A DNA stretch of 64,000 bases from Cristatella mucedo (GCA_009760855.2 WPIO01000020.1:5527501-5591500), one strand, 5' to 3'. Positions 35,466-48,153 are shown, numbered from the stretch's first letter. The notes: generated by a model not told the origin, from the letters alone. Program-made: numbers and translations.

Positions 35466-37159
35466 ATCTAGAAGTAATCAAGATAAGCAACTCCATTCAA
35501 TTTTGAATCGAAAATGATTTTATTTTTGACACCCAAGCACTGCTAAAAGACTAACCTTGACTTTTAGTTATGTATTAGGTCCACAGTAGCAGCCAATTTT
35601 TACAGAATGCCCTATTCATCAAATTGGATACTCTGTTAAGTTTATTTAAAGCATCTAAGGTCGGGAATGTAATATTAAGATCACAAAACAGTAATACAGA
35701 AACTTGAAGCTTTGCGATTACCTCAGAGTCGAGTGATTTGATATTTCCACCAGCAATGATTCACACACATTTGTATTTGTGCATATAATAAATAAATATG
35801 CAGGCTCTTTGCTTTATACCGACAAGAAAAATCAGTCGAGGTCTGATCATGCTTCTAAGCTTAGCCTTCGGAAAACCTACTAAAACAGAGTTCAGTTGCT
35901 TGTAATATGTGTCAACCATGAATAAATTCTAATATTCTAATCTTTCTGCTATTTATGCGTCTTTCGTATCGATCTTCGTGATTCTAATGACAAAGTTAGA
36001 GCATCAATTTTCTCTCTATAGGCTGATTGATGATACTTCTTTAAAGTCCTTGATTATAGCTTTGAAATTGTTTAGATCTGAAAAGGCATAGAACCTTGGG
36101 ACAGGGAAAGACAGAAGAGCGCAGAGCCAAAATCAACTTGATAAGTTCCAACCTTACTCAAATCAGAGAGATCCACTCAAAATTATTACTAGAAGTGGTC
36201 TTTTAGACAGCACTATCTAATTAAGTGGCAGGAAGACCGTACTATCAATTCAGGCATGACCAAATAGTATTTAAAATGTGTAAGGCTCAGATAGAATTGC
36301 TTCTGAAACTAGCAGCCGACATCATGTATCAAACAGTAATAAGTACTTCTGCAACATATGAGACTAAGCCCTTCAGTAGCCTAAAGTCAGTGGTTCACTG
36401 AAGCAGTCTTTTCACCAGGCAGCTACAAGCACCGGGGTGTGCAAGCGAGCTACAGCATCATCAATTTATCTTTGTTTGACCCAGTGGCTATTACAATGAC
36501 GCAGCATACTTTTGTTCCCTCATGCCCCGACATATGCTAAGGAAGATAAAAAAGCGTTCGGTTTATACCACGCTAATCTCTTCATTTACATTTTCTAAAT
36601 GCTTGAGCAATCCTTCCTCAAACATCAACCTGTTTCCATTCCCATGTTGCCTTCCAATGAAGCTATCCAAACATTATGAGAATCCGTCATTAACACCATC
36701 GGGCTTAAAGAATGATCAGTGAAAGACTAATCTTCGTCGGTCATCGATTACTGCATAACAGAACGCCTTTAATTTTATGTATGGGCTTAGTGTTAGGGCC
36801 TCTCAGAATTCTTGGGATAATATCTATGAGCAATCTTTAGGAGTTATTTCAAGGTCTGGTGCTCAAGTCTGTATCGTTTCATTCGTCTAATGTGCACTGA
36901 CATGCTTAGATGAGGGCGCCATACCAATTCAGTTACATTTGAGACCGAAATTATTTGAATAATTGTGACCCTCGAACTTCAGATAGGCCTGCTTTAGCAA
37001 TCATAACCTTAAAGGGGGTACAACCTCACCAGCTAGGCTCGCCCATCACCAATGTTGAATCAGCGAAGCAGCACTGCTTCTCTAAAGCGTGGGCTAGCTC
37101 TCATTCAAGAAGTGCATCGACTTCAACAATCTGTCGCTCAACGGAAGGTCAATTCCAAC
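35466..37159. other. no recognisable feature
   Basis: The small frames at 36522-36722 and 36955-37203 lack domains. Nothing else seen. Confidence 0.4.
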
Positions 37160-37250
37160 AATCAATCTGGCTTGATCTTTTGACAGATATAGTCTGGTTT
37201 TAGAACTAATCACTCAAAGGAGTCAGCCAGGCTTTTGCTGTTTAAAAATA
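37160..37250 (+). mobile_element. LINE-B fragment, RT N-terminal text
   Basis: TCTGGTTTTAGAACTAATC, ACTCAAAGGAGTCAGCC matches LINE-B near 40130-40170 (a segment normally read as SGFRxNHSTESALL). It is short and isolated. Confidence 0.55.
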
Positions 37251-37699
37251 TATAACAATAACAATATATATCTGCATATATATGTAACTGGCTTTTGCTA
37301 CTTCATACCCATCTATATATGATAATATATTTATTTTAGTTATATATATATGTTTGTGTGTGTGTGGAATAAGCTGCATTTTACTTCTTTCAGTTTAAGT
37401 GCTGCATTTGTTGGTAATGCACACAGGTAAACACTCAGCAGGCTTTTGTCTGACCTCAGTGCCATTAGAAAAAGCCGTCAAGGAAAACCTGTTAGTACTT
37501 CTTTCGATTCGCGAAGGCAAACCTTACATTTAGCATTAGCCTTTCACCTCTGATAAGTACATACATACGTTGATTATGTAATCGCTAAGCAAGAACTAGA
37601 CTTCCGGGCGTCCTTCTTGGATTATATTATCTACGTTGAAGGCTTCTGATAAATGTGCCTTGCCTAAGGACTCATCAAACGTAACATAAGTAACATAAG
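37251..37699. other. AT and TG microsatellite patches, otherwise unassigned
   Basis: TATATA and TGTGTG patches at about 37250-37370. No gene. Confidence 0.5.
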
Positions 37700-37838
37700 T
37701 GCATTCACAATAGTTTGATCTGTTGAAAGATATTTTCTGGTTTTAAAACTTAATACTCAACAGAGTCAGCATTGCTTGTGACATACAACAGCACTTTTGT
37801 GAATGGCGACTTAGGTAAAGTTTCTCTGCTTGTTCAAG
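37700..37838 (+). mobile_element. LINE-B fragment, RT N-terminal text
   Basis: TTCTGGTTTTAAAACTTAA, TACTCAACAGAGTCAGC and GGTAAAGTTTCTCTGCTTG parallel LINE-B at 40130-40230 and repeat the theme of 37160. The frame after GKVSLLV diverges. Confidence 0.55.
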
Positions 37839-37938
37839 CTTGCTCTGGTCTCTCCTCTGGGTTCTTCTACTGTAATCGGGTTTTCCAAATTCATCAGACA
37901 GAGCTGTAACATGTGCAACATTGTTGATACTATCTGCC

Positions 37939-38004
37939 TTGACGTTTTCTTAGTTAACATTAGTACTCTGCTTGACGTTTGCTTAGTTAGCGTTAGTACT
38001 CTGC
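37939..38004 (+). repeat. 33-bp tandem duplication
   Basis: Two units start TTGACGTTTTCTTAG and TTGACGTTTGCTTAG and each ends TAGTACTCTGC, differing at a few bases. Thirty-three bases is 11 codons, so an overlapping frame stays open, but I see no sign it is coding. Confidence 0.92.
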
Positions 38005-38864
38005 TCAAACCAGCAATAAGCGAAATTATATTCAGACGTGCTATCTCGGCACTGTCATCTACACAGTGCTGGTCAGCCATTATATTACGCAAAAAAATTG
38101 TTTTTAACTTTTGCCTAAGGCTAAGGTAGGCTTTTGTCTACCCTCTATGCTTTTAGGCCATCCATACTCATGGGGGCAGCCACCTTTCAACATTAAACGT
38201 ACCCATCGTGCTGAAAAAAAACAAGGTCGGACTGATAGGAAAGTGAAACCACTCTGTAACGACCTGTAGTCTAGAGAGTGAATTTGAAGCAACTTAAAAG
38301 CTTTTCCTGGTACCAATTTAGCCTGTTCAGAATTCCAGTTAAAGTGACTATTAAAAGCAGATATGCCAAGCTGCCAATTTTGTCTTAATTGATACTCTGA
38401 TTTCCATGCAGAGGCGAGGCCACGATTCTTAAATAAAAGTATTCTAAGTACTCTATGTCAATAAGTCTCAAATGTATGGACCGGCTTCTCTTTGATACTC
38501 TAATCGGAACACATTTTGTATCATGTTTACCGACTTTAAGTATGCCGAATGGGCAATAAAGGAAGCTCATTGTCCAATAGGTCTTTTTGGAATGACGCTA
38601 GTGGATCGTGAGAAGACTCAATTGAGCGATGCTGGATGTACCAATATTTAGAATTCGATGAAAGCTTTTCAGGTAACACTAATACAGCCTATAACTTGGT
38701 GGTTTTATAATCTAAAGATGTAATCTAAGGACATAACTTCAGGAATTTAGCGGCCATCCTATTGCAGAAAGCTGTCAGTGCAAACTACAGTACAATCCGT
38801 CTGTGGGATGATGCCCACGGCCTAAAAAGTTCAACGGATAAATAGAACAGATATCCCGACAATA
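38005..38864. other. no recognisable feature
   Basis: Overlapping short frames on both strands at 37811-38316, none convincing. Confidence 0.35.
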
Positions 38865-38872
38865 AGCTGCAA

Positions 38873-39136
38873 ATGGTGGCAGTAAGCTGTCTCCACCACG
38901 TACAAAGCCCTCCTTTATCAGATTTATTTGATCTCATTTCAATTTTGCGTGCCAGAAACTCATGTTTCCTCGTTATAGGTAATTTTAAAAGTTATTTTGG
39001 GGACCCAATTAATGCATTTTGTGCTGAAAACCGTGCACTGACTGACTCTTTTTCTCTCGCGGCTCTTGCGCGTTTCACCACTCACAACAAGGGTCACGTT
39101 CTCAATCAAATATTCTCCCACTTGAGTGTTCTATAA
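38873..39136 (+). pseudogene. LINE-B endonuclease domain remnant
   Basis: The 87-codon frame contains CFLVIGNFKSYFGDPIN and FTTHNKGHVLNQIFSHL. Non-LTR endonucleases of the exonuclease-endonuclease-phosphatase fold normally have GDFN at the first motif; here it is GNFK, so the metal-binding Asp is replaced by Asn. THNKGHVLNQI corresponds to the usual strand before the SDH motif. It is dead on both counts: key residue lost and frame broken. Confidence 0.8.
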
Positions 39137-40298
39137 TTCCCTACTATTACCGATTCCTGCTCATCTGATTGTATGCCAATCTTTTTAAATCTGCAGGATG
39201 TTCCTTCCTCCTCATCTTAAATCACCTTTTGAGTTTCAAAACCTCAAGACCTTTGATTGACATTGATGAAGTCAGTGCGAGAATATATGATTTGCCTCTG
39301 CTGCTCAATCCCGCTTGGCACATGTGATCGTTGGTATTGATTGCTTTAACACGAAACTAGCAGAGATGCTCGACAATTTTGCACTTCTGACTAAGTGCAC
39401 CGTAAGCCCTCGCCAAGAAGCGTTTTGTTTACAGCAGAAATTACACTAGCTAGGTCTACAAAGCGAATGCTCGACAAACCATACAAACGCTTACTACTGA
39501 GGCTATTGTAAAAATACCAATCAATCCTAGCAAAGGTTTAGTCTAGCTTGTATAACAAAAATTTTTATTCAAAGAAGCACAGTAAACAAATGCCACTGTC
39601 TACGATCAGCCATCTCCGTAAACGGTTCCAGATTTGCTCCTTACCTGATGATCCTTGAGATGATCTTGCTGATAAACAGGTTAGCTTCTTTTTTAACAAG
39701 ATGGGCAATATCAGGGAATCCATCCCAAGGGTGGCAATAACCCCTAGAATTATGTTTCCCACGTCCATGCAGCACTTCATGCCTCTGTTCAAGTTTGCCA
39801 CTAACGACCTCATTCCGAAGCTCCTATGCCGATCAAAGAAAACAGCTAGTCCGATGGGCCCTATTCCTACTGTCCTGCTTCTCTTCGCAGCATTGATCGG
39901 CTGCTGTCTTGTATAAGTAACTCCATAAATATGTCACTAGCCTCAGGTCGCGTTTAAGCCCATTTCAAGAAGGCTGTGGTCAGGTAACTATTCCTGATAA
40001 TCACGTCAAACAAAGGGAATTTGAGCATCTTACCCCAGCCTTTACCTCCTTTCTACATTTCCTGCAGAAGACATAAGTGTCAGTCTTTGCAGACCAGCTG
40101 AACTCAGATATTGAAAACTCAACACTTGCTAGTCTGTTTTTATAGCTAATCACTCCACAGAGTCAGTATTGCTTCGGGTGTATAAAAACCTACTTAAGAA
40201 TGCCGAATTAGATAAAGTCTTTCTCTTTCTGTTTTGGGCAATCTATCTGCAGAGCGCCATACTATCGGTAAGCAAGTTCTTCTTTAGCGCCAAGCATC

Positions 40299-40556
40299 TT
40301 GCCTGGGATCACTGGCTCTGCATTGCAATGGTTCAGGTACCATCTTAGTGGGAGACTTCAGAATATAGATGTAAGCAGAAACCAGATGCATGTAACCGCT
40401 GAAGTATTGGACTCTGTGCTCGGTACGGTTATTTTCAAAGTTTATACTCTTCCTCTTGCAGATGTCATTGCCAGGCACACTGTAGGCTATCACTTCTATG
40501 CAGCTGACACTCAGTTGCACTATTGCTTGTATCACCCCAGCCCTCAAGGACATTGA
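40299..40556 (+). pseudogene. LINE-B reverse transcriptase palm remnant
   Basis: GSALQWFRYHLSGRLQ, VLGTVIFKVYTLPLADVI and VGYHFYAADTQLHY are the family palm motifs. The catalytic YADD box reads YAAD, so one of the two essential Asp residues is lost. The GVPQGSVLGP loop has decayed to DSVLGT. Confidence 0.85.
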
Positions 40557-40868
40557 ATTCTCTCAACATCCTTTTTGCATGTATTTATGGAATACAAATA
40601 TGGGTGGCTTTCAACTTTCTTAAATTGAATGATGATAAAACCAACTCACTAGCTGCAAACTAAGTGCGATTAAGAAGTTGGAATGTTAACCACTGGCTAT
40701 CGACTCTGCCACCATATGTCCAGTTAAATCTACACGAAATCTCGGTGTCTTGTTCCAAAGTGACCTTTCAGTAAACGACCCCACCAGCTCGAATGTCAAG
40801 TATGCCCAGTTTCAGGTACATAGAATTGCTGTAACTCGGGTTTTTTCAGCAGGAATACCACGCCTCAC

Positions 40869-41090
40869 TTGGTCCATGCATTTTTGACATCATGTCCCGA
40901 GTTTTGTAAGTCACTGCTTGCCAGTCCCTCGGCCTATGCATTCAGGCGCTTACAGCTTGTACAAAACTCTGCAGCAAGGCTCGTCTTTCTTGAGGGACTA
41001 AATTACCACATCAGATGTCTGTTTGCCGACTTCTGCATTGGGTCCCAGTCAGGCAACACATCGACTTCAATGTTTTTAACTCACTTTTAG
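40869..41090 (+). pseudogene. LINE-B C-terminal region remnant
   Basis: Contains FCKSLLASPSAYAFRRLQLV followed by QNSAARLVF, the typical post-RT region of CR1-like ORF2. Frames break before and after it. Confidence 0.85.
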
Positions 41091-41324
41091 GTCCCTTCAT
41101 TATTCAGCTTCAGCCAACCCTATCACATCTAATCCCCCAACAGGCTAAGCATCGTACCAGTCGCTTTTCGGAATCTAATCGCTGATGTATACCTCCTAGG
41201 AATCTAGAAACCTCGGGAGACATCGCCTTTAGTTCGCACACTCCCAAAACCCGGTGTTTACTTCCACCTTGCTTTACAATATTCTCTGACTTTCCCTCGT
41301 TTAAAATAAACCAAAATTCAAAAA

Positions 41325-41624
<300 letters not shown>

Positions 41625-41870
41625 GTGTGTGTGCATGCTGTCACTAATCATATTCTCATGCTGATCCTGTGCATGTCAGCCCTAACCATGTTATCCTTTC
41701 TGCCACTGAGCAAGCTACCTCTACCATTAGACCGCACTATGCGGCATGTGCAAAGTGCCTGGACAGAGATTGGGTTTTCCAATGCTACTATGTCATATGT
41801 TACTATACGTTATGTTATGTTGTGTTATGTTATGAGTACTATAATTATTGTCTTTCTTTAATAATTATTC

Positions 41871-42419
41871 ACGTCAGAACGAATATCTTTGATGATATTA
41901 AATTCAATAAGTAAACCCGAAACACTGGTTCATGATAACGCACAGCTACGTCGGCTGATTCATGGAATTGAAATAAATACATGTCAGTGGATGGTAGTGA
42001 TACGAATGACTTCAAACAGGCAATTGAAGCAAATTGGATATGAAATTTTGCTACAAATAGGGTGTAAAGCTTTTTATGTCCGAAAAAACTGGGATTCAAT
42101 CACAGGCCTCAAAATTATCTATTCCCAGACAACGTCGAAGGAAAACTAGTTAGTTTGGAATCCTTTATTTTAGATTGTGCTTATGTATGCGAACAGTAAC
42201 TGAGAATATCAGCCACAAAGAGCACTGGCATCCAATGGATACTGGCCTATATCCGTAGTCTAGGCGAGCTTATTTGACAGTAATTAAGTGTAATAAGTGT
42301 CCACTAGTAGCTATCGCGTTTGAAAACTCTTGCTTGGCGTAGATAGCACCTATCAACTTGCTGACCTGTGGCTTAGAGCAAAAACTTAGCTTACTACATC
42401 AGTAATTTGGAGCAAGAGG
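41871..42419. other. no recognised feature
   Basis: Short frames at 41869-42149 on both strands overlap and are unassigned. Confidence 0.35.
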
Positions 42420-43760
42420 ATGAATGTAATGTAATGTAATGTATCTCCGTCAGTAACTCACACAAAGTCATAAAGACCATGTGGGTGTTACGCAGGAGAG
42501 TTTTGTATAGCGCACTCACAGCCTAAGCGGCTTTCGGTACGCATTCAGTAGCTAACAGACTTCGTCTCACGCAACAAAGAGAAAGCGGGAAGCAACGCAG
42601 AGTCAGGAGAGCAGTTGAGGTAGTGAGTAGCATAAAAGTAGCAGCTCAGGACCGCCGAAAAAGATGTGCCACAGTCGGCAGTTGGAGAGTAGATGTCGTT
42701 GCGTATGAATTGTGGAAGCGAGTTCCACAGTCTAGGACCTGCAGAGCTAAAGCTTCTGTCGCCAACTGCCTTTAAGCGGAGGAATGGGACAGCTAATTTA
42801 TTGTCCACACAGGACCTGAGGGCACGAACAGGCTGAAACTAATGCAGTAGTTCAGCTAGGTACGAAGGAGCCAAGCCGTGGCGGGCCTTGTTGGTCAGCG
42901 TAAGAACTTTGCTCCGTATCCTTTGCTCAACCGGCAACCATCCTAGCTCTTCCAGCAAAGGTGACACGTGCTCAAACCGCTGGGACTTGAAGACCAGCCT
43001 TGCAGCCATATTCAAAGTCCGCTGTAGTGGCATAATAGCTTTCTTTGGTAGCCCAGCCAAAAAGGAATTACAATTATCAAGCCGAGACAGAACTAAAGAG
43101 CTAGTTAAATTTTTTCAAGCCACTGTGGGAGACAGCTTCTAATCTTGGATAGGGATTGGATGCGATGGCTAGCTGTAGAGGCAGTCTTCTGAATGAAGCT
43201 TTTGAAATTGAGGCAGCTGTCGAACACGACACCTAGATTACGAGCACGTGGTGAAGGTCGCACAATAGCATCACCTATTATAACAGCAAAGCCTTTTAAT
43301 CCAGCGACACGCTTAGGGTGTCCTATGAGAAGCAGTTCGGTTTTATCGTCATTTAATTTCAGGAAGTTTTCCGACATCCAGGATCGAATATCGGCAAGGC
43401 AAGCATTCAGTTTCTCAGTTGCTGCAGCAGATTCCGACGGTTTAAATGACAAATACAACGGAGTATCGTCAGCACAGAAGTGATATCCTATTCCATGGGC
43501 CCTAATCACTTTTCCCAGAGGTTGTGTATAAATGGAGAACAGCAAGGGACCAAGTACAGACCCTTGAGGGACTCCACAGGTGACCCTCCTCATGTCTGAG
43601 ACCTGACCCCCACACGACACGGATTGAACACGATCAGACAAGTATGATTTAAACCACACCAGTGCTTCGTCTGCCAGACCAATCGTTGTTCTCAATCGTT
43701 CAAGCAGAACTTTGTTATCAATGGTGTCGAAGGCAGCAGCGAGGAGCAAAACCTGTCCAT
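42420..43760 (-). mobile_element. LINE-A, young 5'-truncated copy
   Basis: On the plus strand it starts with the inverted tail GAATGTAATGTAATGTAATG, then TATCTCCGTC. It runs through the 3' UTR and C-terminal region to the RT palm, breaking off near 43735-43760. The last 680 bp are almost the same as the copy at 62778-63467. The coding frame carries only a few lesions: two nonsense codons in the C-terminal part and a one-base loss near 43106. It is 5'-truncated, so it cannot move by itself. Confidence 0.95.
42545..43060 (-). pseudogene. LINE-A ORF2 C-terminal region
   Basis: Two frames (42839-43060 and 42545-42808) read MAGLPKKAIMPLQRTLNMAA then RLVFKSQRFEHVSPLL, and GDRSFSSAGPRLWNSLPQF. They are parts of one region separated by one nonsense codon, TAG at about 42838, where the sister copy at 62778 has CAG. 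A second nonsense TGA ends it at about 42546 where the sister has CGA. The role of this post-RT region is not well defined in the family. Confidence 0.9.
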
Positions 43761-43839
43761 TCGATGCATTAATAATAGCCAGTGCAGGGTGCAGGGCAAT
43801 GAAAAGTAGAACGTTGCCCAACTGCGAAGCTCTCGGCAT
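43105..43839 (-). pseudogene. LINE-A reverse transcriptase, nearly intact palm
   Basis: The frame of about 244 codons gives AAFDTIDNKVLLERLRTTIG, WFKSYLSDRVQSVSCGG, CGVPQGSVLGPLLFSIY, and the catalytic box FCADD. It then continues with SWMSENFLKLNDDKTELLLI and ARNLGVVFDSCLNFKSFIQK. RT motifs A to D are all present with both YADD-type aspartates. The N-terminal 30 or so residues after the nominal start do not match other copies and belong to flanking DNA. The frame ends by a frameshift at SCLPQWL. Confidence 0.92.
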
Positions 43840-44460
43840 GCAAGCAAAGCAGCTAATTATGTCAGACCTGTAAGTACCAGCGAGTGCAAGTAAGTGTGAG
43901 AAGAGTCACCCTAATTGCGTGCAATGTTACGGCATACTTGAACGGTAGCAGGCTGTCGATAAGCCGAGCTAGCCCAATGTGCCGCTCTGCCACTATTTCT
44001 TCAGGTCGAAGTAGTGAGGCTGTGAGAGTGACAATACTTTGGTAGGATAGTTCAATCTGGGTTCCCGCATGAGCTAGTTTATTTTTAAGCAGATCGTGAT
44101 TGTAGTATTTTCAAAATGTAATTTACTTTAGTCTGATTTATTGCTAGTTTTTATCATAATAAAGATCGGTTTAAGTTGTTTGCATGCGTGATTGTCTTAT
44201 TGCCGTATTATGGCCGATGGCTTTATGGCTGCATGCTTATGGACCATATCGGTTTATGGGTAATGGTTTAATGATGGTGGGTCACTGCCGGGTCTGAAGC
44301 TGGTGAGGGAAACAGGATTAAGAGGAGAACCAATTTGTGGTGTGATGCTGTGAGTATTTATGGAATACACCAGTGTTGAAGCCCCCCTCGGTGTCTGCAC
44401 TTCGTCTTTTGTGTATCCGCGCGTACTGGGATCAGAGCGTCAGCTTACAGCGTGGCCCCC
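43761..44460. other. unassigned; possible LTR-like end
   Basis: The stretch from TGTCAGACC (43860) to CAGCTTACA (44455) begins TG and ends CA, and is followed by GCGTGGCCCCCC. The last 90 bp are GC-rich like an LTR U5. No matching second LTR or target duplication is found, so this is only a note. Confidence 0.2.
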
Positions 44461-45009
44461 CTTGGGAACTAAATGTCCGTGAACACACCCTGCGACACAA
44501 TGAGAGGAATAGCAAAACCTAAATAAAACAACTTATTACGATTTGACCGATAGGCCGTGATAACAATTATCATCCTTAGAAGATCCGACATTAGTTTTTG
44601 AGAAGACACTGATGGCTTCTGGTTAGCTCAACCACCAGTCAGTAGCCTACACTGAATCGTGTAAGTGAGGGCAGGCAGAGAGCACGTGAACGAAAGGTGA
44701 TATATTAACAAGCTTCTTCTGGAAAAGATCATTGGAATTTTTTCTGAAACAAAACAAATGCTCAAAGTAAGTGGAGGTTCTGGCATAGCCCGGAAGGAAG
44801 TTCCAGTAGGTAAAAGTTTAAAATCGAAAGCCTGGTTGAAGAGATTTTAATTTGAAAGCAGAGGACTGTGAGACGACTGACAGCCATTTTGCGGCTCCTG
44901 AGTGTATACGTGAGGAGGTAGGATAGTAGGCTTGTGGGAACTGATTTCCTAATCTGCCGACATTCAACCGTAGACGTCAAAAAATTTCTTGAAACTCAAT
45001 GACAACTAA
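44461..45009. other. no recognisable feature
   Basis: A minus-strand 72-codon frame at 44762-44980 is unassigned. Confidence 0.35.
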
Positions 45010-45895
45010 TCTTAACAGCTGCTGCTAAGCGTGTGACAGAACTGGAAGGCTTTGCTCTTGAAATAGGTGAGGCTTTTTACGACCATCACCAAGTGCTCGA
45101 AATTTAGGTGTCGTTTTTGAAAACTGCCTAAATTCTAAAAGCGTCATTCAGATGACTGCTTCTACAGCTAGCCAAGACGTCCAAGCTCTATCTAAGGTTA
45201 GAAGCTGTCTTCCGCTGAGGCTTGCAAAAGCGTTAACTAGTTCATAGGTTCTGTCTCAGCTTGATTTCTCTACTTCCCTTTTGACTGGGCTACCGAAAAA
45301 AGCAACTGAGACAGTGCAAACGGCTGTGAATGTGGCTGCAAGGCTAGTTTTTAAATCCCACAGGTTTGAGCACGTGTCTCGTTTGCTTAAAAAGCTAGGA
45401 TGGCTGCCGGTTGATCATCGGATACAGAGCAAAGTTCTCAGGCTGACCCACAAGGCCCACCACGGCTAGGCTCCTCCAAACCTAGCTCAAATGCTACACC
45501 AATTTCAGCTTCCTCGTGCCCTCAGGTCCTGTATGGACAATAAATTATGTTCCACGGCTCTTCTTAAAGACCGTTGGCTACAGAAACTTTAGCTCTGCAG
45601 GTCCTAGACTGTGGAACTTGCTTTCACAATCCTTATGCAACAACTACTCTTACGCTTTCGGCTATGGCACATCCTTTCCAGTGGTCCTGAGCTGCTACTT
45701 CCATACTACTCACACCTCAACTGATCTTCCGACTTTGCTATGCTTTCCACTTTCTCTTTGCTGCGTGAGATGAGCCTGTTGGCTACCTAATGCGAACCCA
45801 AAGTGGCTTAGGCTGTGAGTGAGCAATAAAAAAACTCTCCTGCATAACACCCACATTGTCTTTTCCATAGTGGAGTTAAAGACGGAGGTACATTC
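45010..45895 (+). mobile_element. LINE-A, 5'-truncated copy
   Basis: It starts in the segment after the RT palm (AAGCGTGTGACAGAACTGG) and passes TGCTCGAAATTTAGGTGTCG and AAAAAAGCAACTGAGACAG. It ends in the 3' UTR at GTTAAAGACGGAGGTACATT, with hardly any tail repeat. It is older than the 42.4 kb copy, with many substitutions. Confidence 0.93.
45281..45773 (+). pseudogene. LINE-A C-terminal region
   Basis: Frames 45281-45469 and 45516-45773 show TGLPKKATETVQTAVNVAAR, FEHVSRLLKKLGWLPVDHRI and VGYRNFSSAGPRLWNLLSQ. They belong to one ancestral frame now split by stops and indels. Confidence 0.88.
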
Positions 45896-47259
45896 CGTCG
45901 TAAGCAAACAAATGCGTCCGGGAAGGCAAAGGCGAGATCTAAAAGATGAATCAATATTTATAGAAGCCTTTGAAGCTCTGACAGAAGGTTCGGTGATCAA
46001 ATATTATGAACTTCAAGCTGGGGTCGCAAAACTTTGACTTTGAGAGTGCTCAGGAAATAATGGCGATTTTCAGGATCTTTGTGACAAGCGAATACTTAAT
46101 AACGTGCATCTTACATCATCAGTTAGCCATCTTTGTATGACTTACGACCTCTACGTCATTTACCACAGGAACTAATTTATGCAGATGAGTCTGCTTTGTG
46201 CCATTTTGCCCATCCGTGAGTTATCGTTATGAGTTTTAGCCCCTAACAGTTGCTGGTTATCTGACCGTATTATTCTCCTATGTTGCCTGTTATCTAATGA
46301 CACTTATTTCCGGCTTGCCTAGTTCAGTGGTGTCGATGACTAGTGCTCCTTGCCTAATTAAGTGGCATTTTTGTCGCCTCAGCTAGTTCAGTCTATCATA
46401 TTACTACGACCACTTTCTTAGTCAAGTGGCAATGTTCCGGCTAAGAAAATTGTTTAGTAATACATTACTAAATAATACATCCTCCATGATCCCAAAAGCA
46501 CAAAGAATCGCATCCAAGAATGGCCAGTCCTCATCCTTTTACTATTAACCCTTAAATGATTAATCCTTAAAAGTCCTTAATGTGAAGCGATATATTTTCG
46601 AGCAATTGAAAGGTCACCCATCCATCACCAGCTACACCTACTACTCATTAGGCCTTATTTATGATTGAAGTTGAAACTATAGCTTATTCATCTGGCTCGT
46701 AATTATTTTATTCTATGAGTCGCTATGAAATTTTGAACATACACGGTCAACCAGATTTTTCAGACCCGCATTCCTGTACGCATGAAAGTGAACATCATAC
46801 TGAGTAGAGCTTACAATTCAGCATAATCTTTATATTCCCATAGTTAGTCACGCATAGCCGTTGGCAGATGCAAAGGAACTAATCTGTCATTTATCAAAAC
46901 GCCTTTCGTATAAATAATACGTGACATTGGGTTATTTAAGGATGCATGCAGAAATGCCAAAACAAAGTCTCTCATTGTCCGGCTTTTCCCGAAGACGTGT
47001 ATGCCAAAGTAGGAAGAAGAAGAAGGAGAGAATGAGGTACAGCAAGCTATGCAGGGCCACGCCGATGCAGTATCATTAAAAAGCTATAAGTCATAGCCTG
47101 TCAGGAGATATATTGATGCGAATGGATTTTAGTTAAACTCGTTGAATCTGGCGGTGCTGTCACCGGAATTCTTAGGGACGATGGGCTACGGCATGCCCTC
47201 TCTAACCATCCGAGACCGCGCACAATAAAATGATATAATCTTTAAATAATAAGATATAT
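45896..47259. other. no recognisable feature
   Basis: An open frame continues out of the LINE tail to 46037 (ESIFIEAFEALTEGSVIKYY) and could be chance read-through. Nothing else seen in 1.3 kb. Confidence 0.35.
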
Positions 47260-47584
47260 TTCTTTTATGCCATGGAAATTAACGGTAAATGTGAGTGTCG
47301 CTTTCATTGAAAAGCCGCCCTGAAGTGTCAATTGACCTATTGATACTACACCCTCAGTGAAGCAATAAGCCTGACACCTATGAGTGCTCCTGACAAGATT
47401 GCTCCCCCTCTTTCTATGCATGTACAGTTTCATAAAGTTTCTTTTCAATATACTTTACAACTTAAGAAGATGTAACGCGTTAAGCTTAGGCTTTAATTTC
47501 GTTTTAAGAAATCAGGGTTTGATGCAAATCAATCCAATTTTAAGGACTTCCTACGAGTTTACACCCTGAAACTTAAAAAAGCCA

Positions 47585-47941
47585 ATGCTACTTTTTTTTA
47601 CTCTAAAACTGAAGTCCTGCCAGTCAGACCCAAAACAGTTATACAAGAGAGTAAACAATTTACTAGCTAATGCTGAAAGGTCTGACTCCCCATACACTAA
47701 CGGCTCAGCCGAAACGCTTTCAGATTTCCTTGCTGCAACTATTGCGCACGTGCCTGCCTCCGTAAAGCTATCTCGGAATAAAGCAATTGCGGAATCGCAA
47801 CGTGTGACCTTTGTTTATAAATTTACCAAGGTTTCTGCATGCAACGTTGCTACCTTAATAAGGTCTAGTAAAAAGAGCTCGTCTTCGCTCGTCTTCTTCT
47901 ATGTCATCATCTCTGTAGTCTTCACTGACAGACCAACTTAG
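47585..47941 (+). pseudogene. LINE-A linker between endonuclease and RT
   Basis: The frame carries KSCQSDPKQLYKRVNNLLAN, ERSDSPYTNGSAETLSDFL and ATLIRSSKKSSSS, matching 61320-61600 of the other copy. This region precedes the RT fingers. Confidence 0.85.
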
Positions 47942-48153
47942 CCCTGACATAACCGAGATTTGCAATTTTTCTTAGGAAATAGGCTTCGTAACCAAGCCCT
48001 TCAAATCGGCAACCCTTAGACCGCCACTTAGAAAACCTGCACTAGATACAGATATCCTTGCAAGCTATCTCATAGCTTCCCTTTTCCATTTTAGTCAAAG
48101 ATTCTTAAAAAAGTATCGCTAAGCAGCTGGTATAACCTATTGAAAAGAAGGAA

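Noticed and set aside
42545-43060. Frames on the plus strand over LINE-A copies (e.g. 42888-43142, 43193-43483, 63233-63472)
   Set aside because: Antisense shadows of the LINE-A coding region.
43860-44455. A complete solo LTR
   Set aside because: TG...CA ends only; the flanking five bases differ (AATTA against GCGTG), and I found no second copy or clear primer site.
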